A stretch of DNA of 64,000 bases from Macrotrachela quadricornifera (taxonomy: Eukaryota; Rotifera; Eurotatoria; Philodinida; Philodinidae). The notes under the pieces are model-generated. The model ran no database searches. It saw only the letters and a list, made by a program, of their open reading frames with translations, and was not told where the DNA came from. Where the stretch lies: contig JAJEKB010020897.1 in NCBI GenBank assembly GCA_022393335.1, forward strand, positions 184,501-248,500. Reading direction: 5' to 3'. Shown here in pieces: positions 31,954 through 44,073 of this stretch. A program made the position numbers and the translations under genes. Numbering within the stretch: position 1 is the first letter of the stretch; the number at the start of each line of letters is the position of its first letter.

Positions 31954-34391
31954 GGATATAGATATTATGGGAGTTTTAGGGATTGTAAGGATTATACGAG
32001 ATATATACAATATGTAAAAAAATGCGAGAAAAAAATTTTGATAAGATCTCAAAATCTTTTCAATACTAGAAGTACTATAGGTGTTACAGAAAACCTTGAG
32101 ATCTCAGTCTGGAAAAGTTGGAAACTTAACTCAAGGTTCATGATTCGATAGAGAAAAATAAATTGAATCGTATGCTGTCTTTTATTTTTTAATTACTAAA
32201 TATAATTCCATTTTGGTATAAATCTTACATTAATCTCGTTTTTTTTCTTCAAAATGCCATACGAATAAATTATTACGTCGATCAGCATTTTATATTGCTT
32301 TTTTCACTATCACTACGGTTTCACAATGCGATTAATCCTAACATTTCATTACACCAATATTACTGTACGTTCGACAGACTCAACGAAATATATCGCATCT
32401 ATTTCCAGCCTCAAGCTGTATCTATCAACAGAAATTTTTATCGTGTAATAATCTTCATTGACTAGTTCCAAATCATAGGATCTTATGATTTCACCTGAAA
32501 ATAAAAAGAAATCAATTTTTTTCGACATTTTTGTAATATAACCTTGTTCCTAAATGGCTTGTGCGATTACGCTCTTTGATTATTACTCTGATTTGTGGCT
32601 AACAACGTAATATGAATAATGCTTATTTCGACATTTCTATGATGAGCAACGAGGTCCATGAGTCTGTTAATTAGTAAAACAATACACAAGCATGAGTATA
32701 TATAACTACAACGAGAGGAAAGAGCATGACTTATGTGTAATATGACTAGAAAATAGTTCCATGACTCGAATAAGGAGTGATGATCGATGAATTCCGTCAT
32801 AGAAATCCTAAATAATCTTTCTATAGCTTTTCTGATGAAGTCAAGTATTAACTTGAGGGAAACTACCCAAGTGAATGTACTGAGTGCAGGGTACCCGAAA
32901 AAGTAGCCTGCTACTAGTACTACCACATAGTACTTTAAGGTATCCTGGTGAACAAATTCCAGTATGTTCCGGATCGAATCCTACTTTTGATTTTCTTTAA
33001 TATATCATTCTTCTATTATAATATTATTGTAAAATATCAATCTGATGATTTATTATTAAAATTTCTTTATTTAAAGAAAAATCACTAATTTTACTTTTGT
33101 CGAGGTTGACATAAAAAAACATTAACAGCATTGTGAAAGGGACAAAAAAATACGAGACATCTAAAAATGTTTCATAACAAAAATGAATATACAACATGTT
33201 CATTTGATCAGAAAAACTATGAAAGAAAATAGCAAGATCAATAGAACGTAAAATACATAAATATTGCACTACTAGTAATTAATTATCTTTTCGATTTTTT
33301 ATTTAATTTTAAATAAAATAAGGTTCATCATAGGTAAATGATTTTGGAAAGAAATTGAACTGATAAATTATTTTTTCATCTTACAATACAGATGCATTAT
33401 TTTTCTTTTTCAAATCTTAAAATGTAACAATACTTCGATGCAATGACTAATAAACCTGCAAAGCTTAGCGGTTGAATTCTGTTTATATCCTTCGACAGAC
33501 GTTTCACAAAACAAATACATTAATCGCCATTGAACTAAATTTGTGACCTCAATTTACATAACTGTCATTCAAATTAGAAAAAAAAACTTTTTTTAAAATA
33601 TTAAAAGATACGAGATGTTTATAAATTCATATAATTTATTTTTTTACGAAGTGCATTGACGTGTTCTTTTAATGTAATTCGTTATATAAGCAAAAAGATA
33701 AAGTACCCTGTTGGGTTTTTCTCTGTAAAGTTACTGACATACATACCCATACAAGTACCCACAGATAGGTTATTTCTATTATACAATCATAAATAAATTT
33801 TGTTTTCGTATTTAGCGACGATAAAACCTTTTCAGATGTTCAAGACTTCGGTCGAAAAAGATGATCATTATAGAATAAGTAGAATTTGATAAGCTACGTC
33901 AGCTAGCGTTTGAATAAACTTTCTAGCTATTAAACATTCCGAGATAATTGAAGAAGAATATGTTTAAAATGTAATATAAAATTGAATTTCAAGTTCTTTA
34001 GCTATTTTATAAATATATAGAAATTGACTTCATTTACAAAACTCTAATCAATATATTGGCTAAACAAGCCACATGAAAGTCATCATTTTTTGCCATGTTT
34101 TGATTACATGGGTTTTGCCAAATATGGCACAATTAATATGTGGACGCCTTTTTCTAATGACAAATGTTTAATTAAATAGAACTCTCAAAACAAATATAAG
34201 TTATTTTTTTGGCCATTTATATCTAAATGATTTCTGTGCAAAAGTAAACATCTGTAGAGCAAGTTGGTTATAAAGAGATTCGACTGTAAAAAGATATGAT
34301 ATGAACATAAAAGACATAATTGAATAATAACTACTATTAATATCTATAAAACAAAATAAATAAATGGATTTTTTTAGAGCTTATACATAAT
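31954..34391. other. Intergenic, nothing recognised
   Basis: AT-rich DNA. Minus-strand frames at 32567-32926 and 33024-33269 are hydrophobic, AT-driven and match no family I recognise. Confidence 0.4.
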
Positions 34392-34395
34392 TTAA

Positions 34396-35213
34396 GGAGA
34401 CCCCCCCCCTTTCCGATGATAAAAACTTGAAAAACTTTTTTTTTAATTTTCATTTTGAAATGTCTATCTAGATGTGCTCTAGCCATGTAGCGTACGTTTT
34501 TCGAGTAAAATCGCGGTTTTTTATCGTTCGATTGGCCAAATATTTCTCGAAAATAGTTCTTTGTATGTGCGACAAGACAGCACCAACAATATTTCAACAT
34601 GAAAGAAAATTATAAGTGACAAAATGAAAAAATATTTTTTTTCATAAGTTTTCATAAATTTTCACAATTTTTCGTAATTTTGCATATTTCTCAAAATCCG
34701 ATTTTGGGTGTGAAAAACAAGTTTTCCCCCTTTTTCTCCGAAACGGTTTGGCGGATTGGGCTGACAATTTTTTTGGGAGTACTTCGATCTAATCGGGGTG
34801 GATGTTTTTTTTTGTTTCTTGCAATCTTGTTCCTGTTAAAATTGGGAGACTTCAGAAAAATTTTAGTTTTCTGAAAAACCAGTTTTTCAACGAGGTTTTC
34901 AGTATTTTGCCTCCCCTCACCTAAGTTTTTGGAATTTTTCAAAGAAAAAAAAAACACCCACCCCGATTAGGTCGAAGTGTTCCCAAAAAAAATTTCAGTT
35001 CAAAATAATGAAATCTGCAAATTTGCGGGGGGGGGGGAACTGTTGGTCACTTTTTGGGTCCTAGGATCCCAAAAACTCATAGAAGGAAGGTTCTGGGAAT
35101 TTCGTGTCTATGACAACTTTTAATCTACTCACTGAGATGTATCTACCCTGAAAGTTTCAAAAAGTTTGGCCTGGCCGTTCGCCAGAAACACCGGAAAGGG
35201 GGGGGAGGTCCCC
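34396..35213. mobile_element. piggyBac-like non-autonomous element with TTAA flanks
   Basis: TTAA (34392-34395 and 35214-35217) brackets ends GGAGACCCCCCCCC and GGGGGGAGGTCCCC. The adjoining CTTTCCG and CGGAAAG extend the inverted repeat. Inside, 'acttcgatctaatcggggtgg' (near 34780) and its inverse (near 34960) form a second internal inverted repeat. TTAA duplications and C-rich tips are typical of piggyBac; no transposase is encoded. Open frames at 34337-34957 overlap these repeats and are not genes. Confidence 0.65.
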
Positions 35214-35539
35214 TTAAATGAATTTTTAATGATTTAATATTGCGTTTCTTGAAATATCACTCCATATTCATGAAAGAAACTTTTTAATAATATAAAATCA
35301 AATTACGAACAATTCTAATTAAATCTTATTTCAAAAGTAAATATTTGAAAGGTGCGACATCTCAATTATGATGTCAAGTTACTCTTCATTTGTTCTCTCT
35401 TTCCTCGTACAGCTACGCAGAGGAAAAAGGGAGCAATAAATATATTCTCCCGTTCTGTTTTCATTTGACTAAAGGTAAAAATAAATGTCCATAGTTACTC
35501 ATTTTGATAAATTTCCAACATAGAATATCATCTTCTCGA

Positions 35540-35984
35540 ATGACAAATACTAGAAATCTATCAATTGAAATATTTCCAGTTGAAATATTTCATCGTATTC
35601 TTGATAATCTTGATGTCCAAACTATATTATTTTCAATTCAACCAGTATGTCGATTATTTCGAGCAGTTGTTAATACATATGATCGATATGTATTTGATTT
35701 TAAATCAAAATCAAATTTTCATTTAATCTGTCGATTAATTAATCCTCAAAATGTTATATCATTAACACTTTGTGATAATGAATATACTGCAAATCAAATA
35801 GATTTATTTATTTCATTAGTTCGTCTTCAACAATTTACACGACTTCATTCAATAATATTTATTAATATTGAAGAAGTTCAATTAAATATTAAAATTAATC
35901 GAATATTGAATATATCATGGCCTTTAAATTGTAAAATTCAATATTTAATAATAAATGAAGATATTTCTTTGGATGATATACATA
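35540..35984 (+). pseudogene. F-box gene copy, truncated by a foldback insertion
   Basis: The frame begins with an F-box (LSIEIFPVEIFHRILDNLDV) and parallels the gene at 29107 (LFRAVV, TYDRYV, KSNFHLICRLINPQNVISLTL, NQIDLFISLVRLQQFTRL). Relative to that copy about 50 residues are missing before SWPLNCKIQYL. It ends abruptly after DDIHT, where the foldback element at 35985 supplies a TAG stop. No continuation is recognised after the element, so it is best read as a broken paralogue. Confidence 0.75.
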
Positions 35985-36718
35985 CTTAGGGTAGACCAAA
36001 AGTTCGTAGCCCGGTCTTATTTAACCGTATATTAAGCTTTAAAAAACTTTCTTCTTATACAGTCTGATAGAGAAAAGAATGCTCTATTTTTCTATGCTAT
36101 TTGATCACTCTTCGACTAATAAAATTTTGACAGAAACTGTTTTTGTTGAAAACTTAATTATCAGTTGAAGCAGATCAAACGACTACACTTTGCATTTCAG
36201 TTGTCAGTAACTTAACACCTTGTCTTAGAAAATAAAACATACCACAATATGCAGTGTGAAAAGCTCTACAATTTACATAAGACCGCTTGTTTTATAACTG
36301 AGATAAGAAAACAGGAATTTCTCTTTATACAGAAAAGAATTGTTTGTTGGGACAGAGAAAACTGATTGCTTAAAATTTTGGTTATTTTGAAGCCAAGAAG
36401 CAAATAATTAAAATACGCTTTACTTTGTAGATTGTAGAGCTTTTCACACTGCATATTGTGGTACGTTTTATTTTCTAAGACAAGGTGTTAAGTTACTGAC
36501 AACTGAAATGCAAAGTGTAGTCGTTTGATCTGCTTCAACTGATAATTAAGTTTTCAACAAAAACAGTTTCTGTCAAAATTTTATTAGTCGAAGAGTGATC
36601 AAATAGCATAGAAAAATAGAGCATTCTTTTCTCTATCAGACTGTATAAGAAGAAAGTTTTTTAAAGCTTAATATACGGTTAAATAAGACCGGGCTACGAA
36701 CTTTTGGTCTACCCTAAG
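35985..36718. mobile_element. mariner-like foldback/MITE, 734 bp
   Basis: The ends CTTAGGGTAGACC and GGTCTACCCTAAG are flanked by TA on both sides. The arms, about 290 bp each (35985-36279 and 36427-36718), are nearly perfect inverse copies; the short centre has no frame of interest. TA target and an AAAAGTTCG motif near the tip suggest a Tc1/mariner relative. High arm identity implies a recent origin. Confidence 0.8.
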
Positions 36719-36720
36719 TA

Positions 36721-39316
36721 AAAGTGAAAAGGCCGATGCTAAAATACAATTTCTGAACTTGAACCATCAAATTCAACTGAAGCAATTAAAAGTGACCAAT
36801 CGTGATGTTCTAATAGTTTTCCTAGATGTCATCTACTTATTTTGAAAGTTTTTTGTTAAGACATATTGGAAGCAATTATTTTCTTGAAATACAGATTTGA
36901 TGATTAATGAAGAACGAAGCTTGTATTTATCCCTTGGGACTCCTAGTGACTCTCCTTCACTCCCTTGCAAATTCCTGGTGAATCCTTGTGATGATTTCCC
37001 GGTGAAGTTTTCGTCGATGAGAAATCGACTAGAGAATATAAAAATGATCATTTTTGGCTAGAATAGATAATTCATACGTTTTGACATGTATACTAAGCTG
37101 TGAAACTGAATATAGTAACGAAACAAAGGTAATTGCGAAACTATAAGTTAAAAATGATGCTTAATTTCATAGTCAAGTATATTGATCATTTTGATACTAC
37201 AAAGGCTGGTGTGAAACAAAAAATAAATAAACCTATTATGAACTCATACTGTTATTAAAACATAATCACATTGTTGAATTAAAGTTTCTTGAATAGCATT
37301 GCTGGTAAAAAGGTACTAATGATGAAATATTTCTGAAACTAGCAAGTAATATAAAAGTCTTTGAAAAAATGTCGAGTTATATAGTTTACGCATTTCAGAA
37401 GATAGAAAGCTAACTTTTTTCTATTAAAAAGAGCATGACAAATACTAGAAAAAAACTGTTTTTAGAGAATCAAATACAATCCGTCTTGTCACATAGCTTG
37501 AAACTTTTTTCGAACACCCTCCGACAAGGCTTGCAACATTTATTGATCAAGTTATTTACCTTTTGTTTGATTCTTTTAACCAAATGATCAAGATTTTTTG
37601 TTCGAATGGAGTTCACACAGTTTCAATTAAATTAGAGGTGAAGGCATAATTTGGTGGAGTGTCAATACAAGGAATAAATGGTATTCAACTTACCATACGA
37701 TGAATATTTTGAAATGTTGATCTGAGTCTTTCGATGGATTGTAGAAATGATCAATTCCGATTGGGCGGTGGAGTTTTATACTTTGTTTTGTAATGAATAA
37801 TAATTGTTCGTGACTTCCCGTTTAGTGAGACTACTATCTAACAATGTGGAACTATTGATGGTGATTTGTTATTCTTTATGAAGTCAATTATCTGCAATAT
37901 GTTTTCTATGGAAATTCATAACTTTCAGTGTCGATTGAATTGTATTCTGCTGTCCTTGTTGTATGGTTTTTTTTTATTGTATGAATGAGCGATAGAAAAG
38001 AAACAAAATTGAAATATGATTATATGATAAAGAGAAAAGAGAAGATGCAGGGATTTTGTTTTTATCAGTATAAAATTAAGAGTGCTATGTTCTACTTTGC
38101 TGGAGTGGAATAAATGAAAGTAACTTGTTGAATGGTAAGAGCCATCTATTTTCCGATGTCCGCGTAGATATTGTGTACAAATCGAAATGGTCTTCTGTGA
38201 TTTTGAAACAATATCTATTACCGAGGATAATAAATCTAGCTATGCTTGCCTGTTATAACGATTGTGACAAACCATCAGTTCATTTTCATAAGAAATCTGT
38301 CGTCAATGATTTCTATTGCAGTTTGTGCTGCTAATGAATATATACCAGATACAAATAGTTACTTAACTAACGTCTCATTTATTCGGTTAATAATGAAAGG
38401 AAACGTTAAATCATTTACAGACAATAGTCTATCACTGTATGCACATTGGCTCTATAAATATGAAAGAATGTAAGTTAAAAATAAATAAACAAGCAACAAT
38501 CAGTTTCGTTGCATTCTATTTACAAAACAATACGAAAAATCTCATTCGAACTGAAATCGTATATAGTTTTATCGAGTAAAACTTTCTTTTATTTTCCTCA
38601 ACCATCAATATGATAAAACTATAATTTTCTTCGAATCAAATTCATTTCTTCACATGAACACAGATCAAAGTATCATTTGATAATTCAATAAATCATTCAT
38701 ATCTAAATAGAAAGCAATTTTTGAAAGAAAAATTAACAGTTATTTTCTACATTCCAATACCAACGATAATTTCTATAATGTAGAATAGAAATGATTCTTC
38801 GGTTAATTTTTCAGTTAAATGAAAAATATATTCTATTTTCTTTTCCACATTCCTCTATTAAATATCTTTTCAAACGACATTAAAAGGAATCAACTACAGA
38901 GTGTAGCAAAACGCCGGATAGCTCATCCATTCGTTCAAAGCACCACAAACTTTATTATAAAATATTTTTTTCTCTTTTGCCATCAGCTCCTATATTATTT
39001 TCTGCAATTTCATATTCTAAAATTTTTAAAAATATTTCTATCACATTTTATTCAATATTTCATTATTTTTTTAATTATTTTCAAAAAAATACACCCCGTA
39101 ACATAGCGACATATATAATGCATGATTTGTAAAATCAAGCTCGTTCTCGGTCGGTCCGTAATCCTCGATCGTCTCCAATCCGACTCCTCGGAATCTATGT
39201 ACACCGACCAAATACTGTCAATCTTCTTTTTTGTTCCACATTTTTATTCCAACGCACGCGAAAACAAAACACAAAATCATTATACCCAAACGGTAATGTC
39301 CTTCATTATGCAAAAA
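36721..39316. other. Intergenic, no gene recognised
   Basis: AT-rich. Overlapping weak frames at 38125-38473 include a short Cys-containing stretch but no identifiable family. The continuation of the broken F-box gene is not visible at its left edge. Confidence 0.4.
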
Positions 39317-39817
39317 TTAATGCATCTCACAAACGCATCCAAGAAAACGAAAACGAAAACGAAAAAGATCACGAAGAACAACATCACGACGATCATCATA
39401 GCGACGAAGAAGATCATCCACATAACGGCGAAGATGATGAAAAAGATCATAACGATGAAGAAGATAATCAACATAATAGCGAAGACGAAGAAGATCATCA
39501 TAATGAAGACGATCATGACGAAGAAGAGCATCGAGACGAACAACAAGATCACTAAGATCATAAATATCAAGATCAGAATCATAACGAGCATCATTACATG
39601 TTGCACCATTACGACGCTCGAAAAGTTTATAAATTTTATCATTGTCAAAACGTTTCCAATTCTCATCACCGTATTGCCAATTTTTCCAATCTTGGATCCA
39701 TCTCCAAGTTGCCTCATCCCCAGTAAAGTGCCAATCACGACATTGGCCACATTTGGCACAAGGACGACCTTTACATAAAAGTTCCTTGTATATGCCAGGT
39801 GCAGCAAATTCTGGACC
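39317..39817 (-). CDS. Exon of a Cys/Trp-rich bdelloid-type protein with an Asp/Arg/Tyr-rich tail
   Basis: Minus-strand frame of about 167 codons, opening after a pyrimidine-rich acceptor (CATTTTTAG, near 39821) and ending at 39317-39319. It starts GPEFAAPGIYKELLCKGRPC, continues with AKCGQCRDWHFTGDEATWRW and NWKRFDNDKIYKLFERRNGATC, and ends in a repetitive Asp/Leu/Arg/Tyr stretch plus GCVCEMH. The Cys-x2-Cys-x2-Cys cluster could bind metal. The arrangement recalls an unnamed family I associate with bdelloid genomes, from memory and unverified. The upstream exon with the start codon is not found. The opposite strand of the tail is open as a Glu/Asp/His-rich frame, which is the alternative reading. 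Confidence 0.5.
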   Translation of the reverse strand, partial: GPEFAAPGIYKELLCKGRPCAKCGQCRDWHFTGDEATWRWIQDWKNWQYGDENWKRFDNDKIYKLFERRNGATCNDARYDSDLDIYDLSDLVVRLDALLRHDRLHYDDLLRLRYYVDYLLHRYDLFHHLRRYVDDLLRRYDDRRDVVLRDLFRFRFRFLGCVCEMH

Positions 39818-39824
39818 CTCTAAA

Positions 39825-41692
39825 AATGAAAGGTTTGTGTATTCAAAGTGATTTCAAAATGAGATTGACAGCGTCATCGCTGTGAAGTACGATTAGTAAC
39901 AACTGTTGAGAATATTTCACAGTCTATCGAATGAGAGATTTATCCGCTGATATTGATCATCTTGTATATGTAAAATGCAGAAATAGAGAAACTCTATTTT
40001 TTCTCGTCGAGATATGATCTTATAACACTCATCATAGACTATGACAGGAATCTATATCTACTACCCTTAATATCCAGTCACTCAATGTGACCAACAGAGT
40101 ACCAGCTCTCTCCTGTTTCGTACTTTAAACTCGTATACATTCATAAAATAATTCTGATAGAAAGATAATAGTTTTCGCATCATGTGAAACAATTAAAAAT
40201 GCATCGTTCAAAATTTCAAAAATTTGATTCAAATGTTTGTTTCATCTTTCAAAATATCTCATTTTTAATGTCTATTATTGCATTTCTATGAGCAATTTTT
40301 TATTATTATGATGATGCATCACATGTCATACTTTTCCATCTTTTGAATTCATGAATGTGAAGTGATTGAATTGAAAAGGAGTACATTTTCTTACAATCAG
40401 ATTTAACAAATCGACCAACTACACCAGCCTGTAAAATTACGATATTTCCAAATATCATGTTGGATATATATGTTTACAGATCATATCCCTGCCATGTTGT
40501 AAACAAAACGCCTATTCACTATTTCCTTGCAAGTATGCTGGGAATCAAAACTTCACATTCCACTTGCGATATCAGGTTTCTTTTTTATTTGAAACGTTGA
40601 CACATTGAGTTTCTTACATGATCTATATCGATGCTCAATCGAAGGTATACTTCATGAATCTATCTATACAAGCGCCTTTGAAACACTAATATAATTTACT
40701 TTACTCATTTTATACAGTAACAATGAGTTTGATTTCTACCAAACATCAAATGATTCAAAGCAAAACGGGCTGCTATTTCCTAAATGAATCTAACCTTACC
40801 ATGACTTGTCACTATTTAGATGTTTTTACACTATGTGAGAAAATGTCACAATATTGTTTTTTTCACTAATAACTTTTTAATTTTTTTGGCGATAGCTAGC
40901 TTTTAACATTTCTATCGGAGAAGTTGTATGAAGCAATCCAAATAGAATGATTCTATAGCATAGAGAGGCTTCTATCATTGGACAGGTGTCTCACATCGAA
41001 TGATTGATCTATTGAAAAGATTGTGCTTAAATAATAGGTACATTCAGTTTTAGGATGCTCAGCTAGGTCTGGAAACATTATCTCATCTTTCGTCATACAT
41101 AGACAGAACCTAGTAATCTGATAGTTTGAATGTTATCATAGTTTGATGAGAGCTTTCGTTTGAAATATTAAATTATTTTCCAGCACGTTGGCAGTTTTAT
41201 GTTAAATCTAGCTAGTTTTGTTTCTTCTACCTAGTGAATCTATCCAGTTTATTGTTCTCATGATATACACGTATTTCCAGTAGGAGGAGTCTTGCCATTC
41301 ACAAATCGGTTTCGATAAACATATGTCAGAACTATATGGCAGCTACACTAGTTTATATCTCATTGTAGTTTTTGACAAAACGATGTATTTTTGAATCTAT
41401 AAATTCAAAACAAGTAATTAAGAACATAGTTTTACACAAGTAGAACGATAGTATTCTCTGAGTGTACACAGCTTATTGATTTTAGAGAAATACACATCTA
41501 GGGTACGTATAATTAGATCTTGATTGTTCTTCAGTTTGTAGTAGTTTATCTCAGGAATTCCAAATAATTAGATAGATAATGAATTTTTTTTATTATAAGA
41601 AGTTTGCATAAATTGAAAAAAAGAAATAAAGTTTCTATAATATTTTAAAATTACAATGTAAAGAAAGTTTTTTCGTCAAACAATATCGCTTC
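39825..41692. other. Intergenic; should hold the 5' exon of the 39.3-kb gene
   Basis: AT-rich. No convincing start exon could be placed. No repeat family is recognised up to the LTR element target site at 41693. Confidence 0.4.
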
Positions 41693-41697
41693 CATTT

Positions 41698-41906
41698 TGT
41701 CATGGCTTCCAGCCATGATACATCACTCTCTTCTCTTCTACAAGCTGTATATACATTCTTGAGTCATATACTCATGACTGGAATTCTTGAGTCATTCTCA
41801 TATGATCGAGATTCCTGTGTCATTTGTATATTACAGCCTATATATACGTTTCGCTTCCTTTCTATTGTGTGTGTCTTCTCTCTTCCCAATAAACATCGTC
41901 TTCACA
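41698..41906 (+). repeat. 5' LTR, 209 bp
   Basis: Starts TGTCATGGCTTCC and ends CTTCACA, and appears identical to the copy at 44074-44282. It contains a CATGGCTTCCAGCCATG hairpin at the 5' end, TATATA stretches that could be promoter boxes, and AATAAA near the 3' end. A TGG-starting sequence right after the LTR (41908) could be the primer-binding site. Confidence 0.9.
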
Positions 41907-42015
41907 ATGGTGCACTGGCCGTTCTACTGAACCACTGAACAGTAGATCGACTCACTCTTTCTTATTCTTCCTGTTTATCTATTCCTCACCTGATCACAAT
42001 CACCCGTTCTACAGA

Positions 42016-43137
42016 ATGTTTCCTCGTGAAATCACGAATACGACAGTGTGGATGCGACATAAATTACCGTTATTTGCTCCACCGCCTCCAGATGGAGACA
42101 AGAAGTTGCGTCGAAAAATGCGGACTCTACTTATCAATGCGACAGACCAACAAATTGATGAAATTGTTCAAAACGAACGCGCTCGTCTTAACCTCAAATG
42201 GTGCTTTGACGAATATTTTGGTGGTCCGATACGGCATTTAAATTTGGGGAAAATCGTTACGGCTAATGTTTTTGGTAATGTTCACCTTGCTTATATTGTC
42301 AATATTACTTCCTTTAGTATAACCCTCGTACCTGTTGATACACTTACTGTTCTTCCTGAAGTTGGTCCCGACGATATTTATACAGCTGAGTACAGCCCAT
42401 TCTTTGAGCAATATTTACAGTGTCAACACGTCTATCACGCGCAGCATGTGCTTGATTGGTGGTGGAGACGTATTCAACGACGTCAGTACTTATATTTCCC
42501 TCCTCCTGATGGTATTTTAATATTGCCGATGAGCAGTGATGTCACATCTGATTGGCCTTTGGGCGAAGAAACATGGTTTACTCATGATATATTACCGCAA
42601 CGCAGTCAATTCGTTCATTGTGTTAAAGAAGAGATTCCCTGTACTCCAACAATCAATGTCACTGAATGCATCATGCAGCCTCTGATAATATTTTCTGATT
42701 TCTCTCCTATCTCTAAAAAACAGTCGCTACACAGCGCTCATTACTCATATTCACATGGTGTGACAACAGCTCGACGATGTCACTCTTCTATGTGGGTTGA
42801 TAAAAAAAGTCCTGTCGTTACAAATGGTAAACAACCATTTGTTTCAAAACTACGCCCGCACCAACAATTGCACCTTCTTGATTTCCCGTTATTTTCATCC
42901 AGCCCCGAAGGTCAAACCAGCAAATTATTTTTGGTCTCACTATTAATGATCTGCTTGGTTACTGCACTGTTCCTTCTGGTTAATAATCACGCTGAAGTTC
43001 CTTCACTAAACCGTAATTCCGACATGATACTCAAGTCCTTATCCGGCTATAATGTTTATCCTCAACCATTCGGCTGTCCACTACTGCTCCCTCATATCAA
43101 TAAATGGGATTGGTTTCGTGCGTTAGCGGTGCCTTAA
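42016..43137 (+). CDS. ORF of the LTR element, 373 aa, unknown function, one membrane segment
   Basis: Starts at an ATG (MFPREITNTTVWMRHK) about 110 bases after the left LTR. The first 190 residues are mixed, with aromatic-rich stretches (WWWRRIQRRQYLYFPPPDG). A Ser/His-rich middle follows. A strongly hydrophobic segment at about residues 306-326 (LFLVSLLMICLVTALFLLV) is then followed by a short tail of about 45 residues. There is no signal peptide. Codon use is less A/T-biased than in host genes nearby. It does not look like gag. It could be an accessory or env-like ORF or a captured host sequence; none is shown. Confidence 0.6.
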   Translation: MFPREITNTTVWMRHKLPLFAPPPPDGDKKLRRKMRTLLINATDQQIDEIVQNERARLNLKWCFDEYFGGPIRHLNLGKIVTANVFGNVHLAYIVNITSFSITLVPVDTLTVLPEVGPDDIYTAEYSPFFEQYLQCQHVYHAQHVLDWWWRRIQRRQYLYFPPPDGILILPMSSDVTSDWPLGEETWFTHDILPQRSQFVHCVKEEIPCTPTINVTECIMQPLIIFSDFSPISKKQSLHSAHYSYSHGVTTARRCHSSMWVDKKSPVVTNGKQPFVSKLRPHQQLHLLDFPLFSSSPEGQTSKLFLVSLLMICLVTALFLLVNNHAEVPSLNRNSDMILKSLSGYNVYPQPFGCPLLLPHINKWDWFRALAVP

Positions 43138-43329
43138 CTTGTCTCAATACCGATCGGCCGCAGAGTTAACATTTTGTGAACTCTGCAACTGTAGAATGGC
43201 TCTTGGTATACAGATGGAATACTGAACTTCTCCTGATTATGTTTTGATTTTTCCAGTCTTACCCTCTGAATCTTCTCTACACGTTGGCTTTGTTCATTCT
43301 CCTTTACTATGTGTGTCCTATATATCTGT

Positions 43330-43810
43330 TGATTTTACTCCTCTTAATAATCGGTACTTACAATGTGAAGCTAATCAAACTGAATGGCGTGGCAACATTC
43401 TTAGCTCAGTAACCCGATAATTCTTCCTCATCCATATTTAATACACTAATTGGTGAAACAACGTCGATATCACTCATGACTTTCAAGCACCCCTGGACAC
43501 TAAGCTGATTCGACTTCACAGTTAGGCATTCCCTCTCTCTATGAATTTTCGCGTTGTATATTATACTGTCTCCTATCTCTTTGAATCCTCGCACTTCATC
43601 CTTATATTCCTTCATTTCTCCTTTCTGAACTCTCCTACTACTCCCGATTGCTGTTTACTTTCGTTCTTTCATTTTTTTTCCTCTCTCGTCTCTCTATTCG
43701 ATGCACTTTACGTGTCCTTGATACTCCACTAATCGGTGCTCACAAGGTGGAGCTAATCAAATAGAATGGTGTGGCAGCATTCTCACTTCACTCAATCGAC
43801 GACTTTCCTA
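43330..43810 (+). repeat. Internal duplication in the LTR element, offset about 381 bp
   Basis: 'aatcggtacttacaatgtgaagctaatcaaac' near 43350 recurs as 'aatcggtgctcacaaggtggagctaatcaaat' near 43731, and both continue into 'gaatggNgtggcaNcattct'. Translated, both give a similar peptide (CEANQTEWRGNIL and GGANQIEWCGSIL), so the duplicated unit may once have been coding. Confidence 0.6.
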
Positions 43811-44073
43811 TACAAATTTTCTTTAACTTGGTTCATTACGTTCATTAGTAAATTAAGATCTATTTTACTCATGAACGACTTGGTACTGCGTCCACTCTAT
43901 TTTCACAGTCAAGTCGCTCTTATCTTTTACTATTATATTGCTTTCTTCTCTTTCCTCAATCCTTTGTACTCTTCGTATTTGTTATTTATTTTGCTTTTTC
44001 ATTTCTTTCTTTTTTTTTTTCTTTCTTTCGTTTTTTTCGATGCGCGTTGCGCATCTTCGTTGGTGGGGGGAGG

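Noticed and set aside
32567..32926. 119-codon minus-strand frame
   Set aside because: Hydrophobic and AT-driven, no recognisable motif, no splice context or neighbouring exon.
39122..39778. Plus-strand Lys/Ile-rich frame of 218 codons
   Set aside because: It lies in a third frame of the GAT/GAA repeat block and gives a low-complexity KKIIT pattern; the Cys/Trp domain on the minus strand is better supported.
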